Below, piece by piece: positions 56,083-64,000 of a stretch of 64,000 bases of DNA (within the stretch, counting starts at the first letter, position 1; each line of letters starts with the position of its first letter). Origin of the DNA: Symsagittifera roscoffensis (lineage: Eukaryota; Xenacoelomorpha; Acoela; Convolutidae); contig NC_087071.1 of NCBI RefSeq assembly GCF_963678635.1, positions 26,273,378 through 26,337,377 on the forward strand, written 5' to 3'. The notes under the pieces were generated by a model that was not told where the DNA came from, made no database searches, and worked only from the letters and a program-made list of their open reading frames with translations. Position numbers and translations under genes: made by a program.

Positions 56083-56253
56083 AATACTGATTGTCCCAAT
56101 AAACAAGAACTTTATTTGGATTCTCTGCAATGGAAGGACTTCAGACTGAATGAAACATTCGTTGAAAACAGTTGTCGTAATGAATTGAATGTGCAAGTTT
56201 GGGCACATGGCAAGTCTGCTAAAATATGTCTGCTGCCTATTCATTCGGACATA
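56083..56253 (+). CDS. FkbM gene exon A (luminal stem)
   Basis: Frame open after TGA at 56080-56082; the real start may be at 56102 after ACAAG. Reads LNETFVENSCRNELNVQVWA then SAKICLLPIHSDI and ends before GTTAGT. KICLLP..SDI just before the next exon's NDGNWE matches the usual spacing in animal FkbM proteins. Confidence 0.6.
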
Positions 56254-59200
56254 GTTAGTAAGCTGGCGCTGGTTTACATTTCTTTCAAGGTACAATTGGG
56301 TGAAAATTGCAGGAAACCGATGCCAATTTCTTGGGTTTTTTCTTTTCCCCCCAAACAAATAAATTTTTGCAAGTATCGATATTGTTCACATAGTCCTCTG
56401 ATTTGTAAATTGTTATGCAGAATATTTAGTGAATGACAAACCTGTTTGATCCTCACAGCTAACCGTGTAAAACAAATTGTAAAACAATGATGATCGAGTG
56501 CGGTGGGGTTGGTGGAAGGAAAAAGAACCATTTCTTTTTTTCTCTGTAATTTTGTACCAATCCTTAAATATTTTTCTATTTTGGTTAAATTTTGCTCTAA
56601 AAATTGAGTGCAACAAGACCACTCATGCAGGGGTAAATTTTCATTCGTTGAAATCACCTTGATCATCAATTTAGCAAAAGTACCAGTCGAATTTTTTTTC
56701 TGAAATGAAAAAAATAATTTTCTTATCGAATTCGTTTTAAAAATACCACATGAGCTAAATAGAGTACAAAAATGTATCAATAGCATCTATTTTTAAATAC
56801 TTTTAAATTAACAATTCTTTTTGGAATAATTTTTGAGCCATGTTAGCTCATTGCGCACTCTCTGAAGGCCACTTTTTGCGAACTCTTGAACAAGAGTAAA
56901 AATTGCAAAAAAAAAATATATCTTTCGAATGTCAGCCAAGTTTAAATCACAACATTTTCGGAAAAAGTCTTTCCAAATGATCACGCTCAAACTTGTTTTT
57001 TTTTGGCATTTTGACTATTGATAATTTTTGATCGATTTTTTTTTGTCAAAAACTTAGTTTGTATTGTGGCTTGCTGAGCAATGACTTATTTTTTTTTAGA
57101 AGATCTTATGATCAAATTGATATTTTAGCATGTGAGTAGGTTAATTAAAAATGATGGCAATTGGGAGAAGGATATTCAGAAACCACTTTTTACCTCCGTG
57201 TTTCAATTGTATCCGAATGCATCGTTTATTGACATTGGGAGTCACGTTGGTTGCTTCAGGTAAGACCCATTTATATTTGAAAAAAAATTGCATGCATATA
57301 GTTTATGTAGCTGCGAAGCTTCTAATAATTTTGCGCAATTTGAACGATCAAAAAAAAATAAAGCCAAATTCCGTGCGTTCAAATTTGAACTTGGTCATAT
57401 TTAAACTTTTCATGTTTAAATAATTGTGTACGTGGTTTGAAACTAGTCTTTTTAAAATACATTTCAACATCATATGATAATTGGGAATGACTTAAAATGG
57501 TGTCAAATTTGAAACAAAATATCTTCAAAAGCTCACAAAATGTACATTTTGATTCAATTTTTAAAAATAAAACAATTTCTCTAAGGCAAACGTCAATATC
57601 AAAGATACAATAATTTTAATTGTTTTGAGTGCTATAATCTTACTACGAATTTTGACTTGAAAAAAAAACAAAATCAGTCAAAGCTTCCTTGTTTTTATTT
57701 ATACTTTATATCTGTCTTTTGACTAATTTCTGAATTTGGCTCCAGTGCCGATATTCTGGCTGTACTCATTAAATTGAAATGCAAGTAAATGAAAAGTTAG
57801 GCGGTTAATTTTTACTTACAAGAACAGCGCGTTATAATGCACTCCATTCATTTTTTAATTGTAGCTGTATTCTATAGAGCATGTTGTTATTTTTGAGTTT
57901 TTAAAAACCCCAGATCAAAAAACACGCCAACCAATTACCACCACAAAACTAACCTTCCAGTTCACATCTTAAAGACTTTTTCTGAGAAATATTCACAAAT
58001 ATCAAATTGCTATAAATCTCTGCTTTGAAAAAACTGCAAAAAGCAGTAATTTGCAAAAAATTGTTGTAAGGCGGTTACAATTTAGACAATTACATCAAAT
58101 TGCAAATTGAAGCGAAAACTTAATGCCTGGGATACTACGTTTGGACCCACAGGTCCGTTTTAGGGAGTCTCAGTCGTAACTGAGTTTTTAGAATATAAAC
58201 TAATTTTAAGCGCCGTATCTTTAAAAACGGAGTTTCATCTTCAATTAATTTTTGGTTTGCTAGCCTGGTTACTAGTTTTTTTCTTCTAAAAACCGTTGGC
58301 CCACCACTCGGCAATTGTTTCCCGTTGAAAGAGTTTTTGCTTGAGTAGCCCAAAGTTTTGCTTAATCCAGAAAAAAATAGTTTGATTCTACGTACCTTAG
58401 TAGATGCCTAGTACTTAAAAATTTAAAAAATGGAAGTTTGGTAAAATTGAGTAACTGTATGAAATATTGAAACAGTTGAGAGAAAAAATTTTTAGTCAAC
58501 TTTTGTCAGAATAGCTGAATTTACTTAATTGATTACTTTTGAGAGCATCTGAGTTTATTTAATTGATTACTTTGACAGACTTTGAAAATCTTCTTGCAGC
58601 TTAAGTAATTGAAAAGCTTATTTTTTTTATAAACTCAGACATTTGACTATTCAAAATATTCATTCAAAGTATTCATTTGGTGCTGAAAACATTAAAATCA
58701 AGCATATTTTTTAGCTTGTCGGCAGCAACATTAGGTCGGAATGTATTTGCATTTGAGCCTACAAAAGTGACGTTCAACCACTTGACACAGTCAGTGTTGT
58801 TGAATAGATTTCAACATCTGATGCGAGTGTATCCAGTTGCGCTAATGGACAAGCACTACAAGCACTAAATTTGAAATAAATTAAATCTTTAAAAACATTA
58901 TCAACAATTTAGACTGGAAAAAGAAGTGATCTTAGTGTGTAATGCCGCTGGTAAACAAAACGAATGGAAATTTAGGAGGTACTTCTGTATACCCAAGAGA
59001 GGAGTGCGGTAATGACGTTAGTTAACTTAAATGATTGCAAAACTAAAAACACTGACTTTTTGTAGATATTGGTAATTTTTTTTGTGTTATAGTCAGGTCT
59101 ATGCTTGATTTTTTGAAAACAGAAAAATCTCTTAACAAAGTCTTATTTTTCAAAGTCAGCTAAAAAAAAATTGTCTCTTTTTTTTCGAAATCACAAAAAA

Positions 59201-61305
59201 ATTAAGAACAAAAACCTAATCAGACATAAACTAGTTTTTTTCCCTTATTTTGAAAAACAAAAAGATCAATTATTTAGAGTCTTCCGAAAGTGTTTTTGAA
59301 TTTTTTCAATTCGCGTCATTTTCATTTGATTCAAAATGTTAAGAATTTAGGAGTTTCGAATGAAATTATCTGTTTTTGTATTTATTTGGTTTTTCAGACA
59401 TCTGCGGTGGCGACCTTGGATGATCTTTTGCCAGTGTTTGAGAGACAGGGTATAAAAGAAGCTCTGATTAAAATGGATTGCGAAGGATCTGAGCCTAAAG
59501 TGATTGCAGGCGGCAAGAGGTTCTTATCAACAATAAAAGTACCATACATATCAATGGAGTTTATGGCCGTAAAAAGGTAACCGTTTTTTTTACATTCCCT
59601 TTATTACCTAAAATCTACCCCTGAGAAAATAACTTTTTCTGAGAATCATTGATATGATTTCGAGCCTCTTGTGATAACAAACCCGAAAAGCAGGTAACAA
59701 ACATAAAATAGTTTGCTTCTCAGACAAATTTTGAGACCAAATTTTTCTACATTGAAACGGAATATGCTTTGACAGGCTAGTTAGCCTTTCATAGATCATC
59801 TGCGAATCGCAGAAACCACAATCAAAATGACAATATTATTTTGAACAGTATTTTTAGATTTGGGATCATTTTGGCAGGCTGTTACGCCTCATATCGTATA
59901 AATTTGCGCAAAAAGTCAACATCCAAATTAAAATGAAGCAAACTAGCTATCAAAAACTTAATTTTGAGTGATGCGATAGGGTCCGCATTCATTCTTGTGG
60001 CGGAAATGTCCCGTCCTCAAATCAGTTATAGCCTTTAAAAATAATAGAAAAAAAAAAACTTTTTTATCCAAAATTTTTAAAACCAAAATTAGGTATTTAA
60101 AAGAATTAAAATCCAATAAAAATCTAACGCAAAATTAACAGTTTGGCAACAATTTAATGAATTATAAGTTTTTATGACTGATTTTGTTGTTTTGTTACAA
60201 ACCTCCTAAAAATGATTTAAAACAAATTAAAATCTCAGTAAAAAATGTTATCACGCTAAAAAACAGTTTTCATAAAATCTAGTCCTGCTATATTGCAAGA
60301 GTATTGAAAAGGCTTGTCGAATCGGTGAAAACGAACAATTTGTTCGCTTTCAAAAAAATTTCAAAACTTTTTCTGATGTTCAAACTGTTTGATCTCAAAA
60401 AAATATCCTCGCATTGATAGAAAACAAAAAGCGTGAATAATAATTCACTCTATACACTATAGGAAAATCTATGAGAAAGCAATTATTTCGTGAAAAATTT
60501 GAAAAGTAATTTTGACAGTTTTTAATGTCAAAATAAAACAAACAAAAAATCAATTATCTGGAAGATAACAAGAAAAATGCCGCACTGATGCAGCATAAAA
60601 AATTGAAGTTTGGAAAAAAAAAATGGTGGTATATGATATAACAATTGGGATAACAATTTTAATCACATCTTATTGATGATATTTCAAAAGAGTGAAGAAA
60701 ATAATTAATTATAATCCCTATTTTACTAAATCTACTTGTTCACAAGAAAAGAGATACAACTCTGTTTTTTTTATTCAACTCAGTTTTTTCTGATTCAACT
60801 CAGAAAAAAGCAATAAAATGCTTTTTTCACAGTTGAGTGCAAACTGATACTCAAACTCACGTGTAATCGATTATTATATTCAAAATGCTATCCAATATAT
60901 CCTTTTTTATTCAAAATTCCTTTGATACAAAATATTTTGTTATATTGCCATCAGACATTTTCTCTTATACTGATTCCAATACAAACCTAACAATTACTAT
61001 GGGTCGTTTCGATAATTTAAACTTGACACAATAAACTACGTCTTAAGATTTTCTATTTAAATTATTTGGTACGACGAGGTACAATGAGGATGTTTTTAAA
61101 GCAAAAACTATGTAATTTTGTATATTAACTTAGCAAGCTGCGAGGCGGAACTAACTTGGAAGAATCTTATGCCTTATTGGACACTATGAGGACCTTTGGC
61201 TACACTCCCATTCGAATTGGATCAGACAGTTCGCAACCTTTGTGGCGCACAAATTTTTTAGATTGGCCAAACGACATCGCGTGGGTAAAAGGGAAACAGC
61301 TATAA
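56083..61305 (+). CDS. FkbM-family methyltransferase gene, at least six exons
   Basis: Exons: about 56083/56101-56253, 57129-57259, 58715-about 58862, 58936-59016, 59398-59576 and 61134-61305. Together they give roughly 285 residues in order: a luminal stretch (HGKSAKICLLPIHSDI), NDGNWEKDIQKPLF, the SAM-binding motif ASFIDIGSHVGCFS, LGRNVFAFEP, a segment with GNLGGTSVYPREECG, ATLDDLLPVF and ALIKMDCEGSEPKVIAGG, and a C-terminal YALLDTMRTFGYTPIRI end. This is the full FkbM fold (SAM-dependent O-methyl transfer, target unknown). Splice phases match at 56253/57129 (0), 57259/58715 (2), 59016/59398 (0) and 59576/61134 (2). The junction after the third exon is unresolved. Two donors are GTTAGT. AATAAA lies at 61341. 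Confidence 0.8.
57129..57259 (+). CDS. FkbM gene exon B (SAM-binding motif I)
   Basis: Starts after TATTTTAG| and ends TTCAG|GTAAGA. Reads HVSRLIKNDGNWEKDIQKPL, then NASFIDIGSHVGCF with the glycine motif that binds S-adenosylmethionine. A different frame over the same bases gives a 90-codon ORF with ATG, which is the accidental one. Confidence 0.8.
58715..58862 (+). CDS. FkbM gene exon C (motif II, acidic EP)
   Basis: Starts after TTTTTAG|, completes a split Ser codon, and reads LSAATLGRNVFAFEPTKVTF, then YPVALMDKHYK. FEP is the adenosine-ribose-binding acidic motif. The frame meets TAA at 58866-58868. I see no canonical GT donor in a matching phase near the end; a GC donor (AA|GCACTA) exists but its phase does not fit the next exon. 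Confidence 0.7.
58936..59016 (+). CDS. FkbM gene exon D (Gly-Gly segment)
   Basis: After GATCTTAG| the frame reads LVNKTNGNLGGTSVYPREEC GND and stops before GTTAGT (59017). NGNLGG corresponds to the family's NxGGxS segment. Its left border is the least certain; the frame has a TAG at 58933-58935, so it cannot start earlier. Confidence 0.6.
59398..59576 (+). CDS. FkbM gene exon E (catalytic-core end)
   Basis: After GGTTTTTCAG|, phase 0. TSAVATLDDLLPVFERQG, ALIKMDCEGSEPKVIAGGKR, PYISMEFMAVK; ends AAAAG|GTAACC, phase 2. KMDCEGSE is the most diagnostic FkbM motif. Confidence 0.85.
61134..61305 (+). CDS. FkbM gene exon F (C-terminus)
   Basis: After AACTTAG|, completes AG|C (Ser), reads KLRGGTNLEESYALLDTMRT, FGYTPIRIG, LWRTNFLDWPNDIAWVKG and ends at TAA 61303-61305. 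Confidence 0.8.
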
Positions 61306-61340
61306 AACAGCTAGCTTAATTCGAATGCGTATTTAAACTC

Positions 61341-61346
61341 AATAAA
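61341..61346 (+). terminator. Polyadenylation signal AATAAA of the FkbM gene
   Basis: AATAAA 36 bases after the stop codon (CTCAATAAATTTAAATC). Confidence 0.65.
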
Positions 61347-62179
61347 TTTAAATCAGTAAAAAAAAATATCGTGAGCTGGAAATTCAAGTTTAATTTTTCA
61401 AAGCTGTTTTAAATTCGAGAAAACAATTCAGCGGTCTTATAATCCAAAAATATATTGGATCGACGAAAAATTACTTGATTGATTTTATTTAAAAAAACGT
61501 TTTTGTTTTTGGAAAAACCATAAAAATTGATCTTCAGCCAAAACAACCAATAAACTCGGTAGTTCAGACAAAAGAAGCGAGCCATGTTTTTGCCAATTTT
61601 CAAAGAAGACATTGAATCGAAATAGAAATTGAAGATAAAAACTATCTGCCAGTCAAATTTTCGAATCTCTACGGAATAGACCTATAGTTAGTGACCGTAG
61701 TTTGCACCTTTCACAACTTGTTATTGAATATCGAGAAAAGGCACGATAAAAATCATGAAATCTTTTATCAAGATAGACGAGTTATTAGTAACTCGGTTTT
61801 GATAGATGATTTCAGTGAACAGAATGTATATAAAAGTATACATGATATGTCAAACAATTAAGCCAACAGCGCAACAGCTCGACATTATCAAACTGATGAA
61901 ATGAGAGGTCAAAAAGAGAAATCAATATGATAAATCGATAAAATTTTAAAATTGTTTCAACTTAGAAAACTAAATTGAGTGAATTCTCTTTTTTGTTTAT
62001 GAAATTTTCGCTTAAATTGATTTTTTTTTGCATCGGTGAGAGTCTTTTTTGTCATCTGTGTATTCCATACTTTTGGTCTCTCGACTGTGTTTTGTAACAT
62101 AGTTATTGATTGCCAGGACATGCTGTTGTAAGTTATTGTGTTGAACCCGTGGTTCCACTTCGGATGATGAATATGCAGG
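61347..62179. other. Spacer downstream of the FkbM gene
   Basis: A TATATAAAAG box-like word lies at about 61827-61836 on the + strand, with no gene recognised after it. Otherwise nothing. Confidence 0.4.
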
Positions 62180-63000
62180 TTTCCATGGATAAAAACTGAT
62201 TAAAATGAAAAATTGTTGTCTAAAATTTTGTCATTATAATCCATTATTATTGCAAATTTAGACCACGAAATCGATTATTTTGTTATTACAAACGGATTAT
62301 AATCTTTACATTTTTTGCAAAATCATTTGCAAAACTTGCAACATTTCTGCGTTACTCAGGGCCTACTCGCAATCTAAACCTACTCAAATTAATCCCCCCT
62401 CACGTTGCCCCCATCCGCATTTGCCCACCCCCCCCCCCCCACTCTCCTACGACGCCACCCCCCCCCCCTACGTTCAGTAAGCGAGGGGGAGTTGAACTAA
62501 GATATAGGAAGGGGTAAGCTGAGGAGGGGTAAACTGGATGGGGGAGGGGGCGGATGGGCGGATGGTAAACTGTGGGGGGAGGTAAGCCGGGGAAGGGAGT
62601 TGCTAAAAGAGGCGACGGAGTTTACAGTTTACGAAGTATAGAAAAAGTAGAGAAACTTAAATAATTAAATTTTTCTGAAAAGTAAAAATGTATGAAACGT
62701 AATATGTAGCAACAGCGCAAAACATGAACTGAGATAACTTGGAAAAAATTTTACCAAAATTTATAATTTTTTTTTCTCAAAAATACATTATAATTGATTA
62801 TTTACTATTATAATGGATTATAATAATTTTAAAAATATTATGATTATAACCCATTTTAATTGATTATATTGATATAAAAAAACACTAGGATTATAATCCA
62901 TTTTTGATGAATTATAATCCCATATTTTTTTTGTGTAATTTTATAGATACTGACTGTAAAATGACAATATAATCGATTATTATCCATAAAATTCTAGAGC
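62180..63000. repeat. ATTATAAT-type palindromic element, full copy
   Basis: Left part with CATTATAATCCATTATTATT (62231) and CTGCGTTACTCAGGGCCTACTC (62349). C-rich core (62380-62470) followed by a G-rich core with repeated GGTAAACTG (62510-62600). Then TATGAAACGTAATATGTAGC (62690), AT palindromes and the right end TTTATAGATACTGAC..AATCGATTATTATCC. Colinear with 19298-21205 minus its LINE. The C-then-G core could form its own hairpin. Non-coding. Confidence 0.75.
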
Positions 63001-64000
63001 GGGTTTATCTCGTCTTTGTGGTTGTAAGTTCTGAATTGCATGCTTTTTGATTTTTTATCGCGTTTTAACCGGAACGCGTTTTAACCGTTGTTTTTCCTTT
63101 AGTTTCAGACATGCTTCAAAATTTCTTTTAAAACTTCAACAGAAGCTCAAATATTCGGACTGATATATTTTTCACTATCTCTTGTTAACATTCTTGAGTT
63201 TACGGACTGCTATTTATTTTAATCAAATTGCTAGTAAGCGGTAAATTAGAGATTCCGTTCTTTTTTCACCCTACCACTTGCGCTAAGTTTTGAAATTGTT
63301 GTTAACAAACTCCGGTATTTTATCAGAGAAAACTTTTAACTACTCCAAATCTAGCGAAAACTGCTGACACGTCATACGTCAACACTTCAGCTTGTATGAG
63401 GACGTCTTAAAATGCCAACTCACTTAAAGATTGTTTTTGTGTTGCTGAGTTTGATTGACTTTATATATGGAATAAACGCGTCCTTTCAAAAATTGAAAAA
63501 AAACTCCCTTTCCATTATTCTTTCATAATTAAGTGTTTAATTTGCGCATGCATGTTGATTTCGTGCTCCTGGTACTTGGTTCAGTTTATAATTGAACCCT
63601 ATCAGCGCAATAGTCCATTTGATTACCGTGTTCTCGATTCCTGAGCATCTGGAACAAAAAAGTGTTGCAATGGTGTGTGATGTGCTCTCGCAAGATCTAT
63701 GTTAAGCGCTAATTGTTCCAAAAAATCAATAAAAGTTTGATCTGCTTGGATTATAACACAAATTAACTAACATTTTTTTTTTACTAGAATTGTTAAATGT
63801 AGATTTGCACTCAACCCACACTGACTCATATTTTTTTTTTCAAATAAATTTAAATCAGGCCTCAATTTCGGAGCCAATTTGACTGGTATATATAACAAAA
63901 CGCCACCACCTTTCTTTTTTACCGCTGATTGCCTATCATATCTGAACATCGCATGCGTTTTAGGGTGGAGATTCCATAAATTGTCACTATCTTCTTTTTT
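63001..64000. other. AT-rich DNA to the window end, nothing recognised
   Basis: Short ORFs only, including a 60-codon minus ORF at 63767-63949 without recognisable features. Confidence 0.4.

Noticed and set aside
57151-57423. 90-codon ORF with ATG overlapping FkbM exon B
   Set aside because: The other frame carries NDGNWE and FIDIGSHVGCF with proper splice sites; this ORF has no family features.
58921-58975. Frame reading EVILVCNAAGKQNEWKF upstream of exon D
   Set aside because: It looked like the preceding FkbM segment, but the frame that joins directly to GNLGGTSVYP (with NKTNGN) is continuous and needs no frameshift.
61827-61836. TATATAAAAG as a promoter TATA box
   Set aside because: No gene or start exon found downstream; such words are frequent in AT-rich DNA.

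Overview
The window looks like gene-poor, AT-rich nuclear DNA from an invertebrate animal. Genes are split by introns with GT..AG borders and AATAAA signals. Transposon relics (Ty3/gypsy, jockey-like LINE, hAT and its short derivatives) fill much of the space, and the few host genes are of animal type: an FkbM-family methyltransferase with a secretory-pathway look, a C-type lectin exon, a knottin-like secreted peptide and a Cys-rich secreted-type protein. I cannot name the species. There is a 200-N assembly gap at 31667-31866. No rRNA, tRNA, CRISPR or prokaryotic operon was seen.

Layout. 1-about 10260: the 3' part of a Ty3/gypsy-type, retrovirus-like element on the + strand. Order: reverse transcriptase and RNase H (cut by the window start), a remnant of the integrase tail with the integrase core missing, two tiny membrane-protein ORFs, a Met-free P/S/T-rich ORF, a class III-type envelope glycoprotein related to the fusion proteins of chuviruses/mononegaviruses (split by a frameshift), a second P/S/T-rich ORF (also frameshifted), then a long non-coding tail and probable 3' LTR. 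Neighbouring ORFs overlap by a few bases, and the whole block is strikingly poor in G on the + strand. 10260-19290: mostly featureless AT-rich DNA with a minisatellite and small palindromic repeats. 19298-21205: a palindromic ATTATAAT-type repeat element broken by a LINE insertion whose 5' part is inverted (twin-priming pattern). 21686-23807: a decayed hAT transposon with TIRs and a 10-11 bp direct repeat; two short relatives sit at 24986-25421 and 42943-43342. 25728-26588: a 140-bp tandem repeat. 26594-27618, 29491-30013 and 33112-34234: TIR-bounded non-coding elements, the last with more copies at 43870-45945.

35438-36013 (minus): first exon of a C-type lectin and the end of an unidentified ORF. 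38468-41300: a large satellite of 181-bp units built from about 30-bp subunits, with a visible 1055-bp higher-order repeat. 42084-42857: a two-exon Cys-rich protein gene. 46319-51107: a very recent 2.2-kb tandem duplication whose second copy ends in a 0.7-kb-arm inverted repeat. 52041-52412: a two-exon knottin-like peptide gene. About 56083-61346: a multi-exon FkbM methyltransferase gene, possibly with its membrane-anchor exon at 54764-54961. 62180-63000: another intact copy of the ATTATAAT element.

The retroelement is the part most likely to hold an undescribed system: a Ty3-type pol coupled to a mononega/chuvirus-type glycoprotein plus four ORFs I cannot assign. All calls are by eye; no searches were run.
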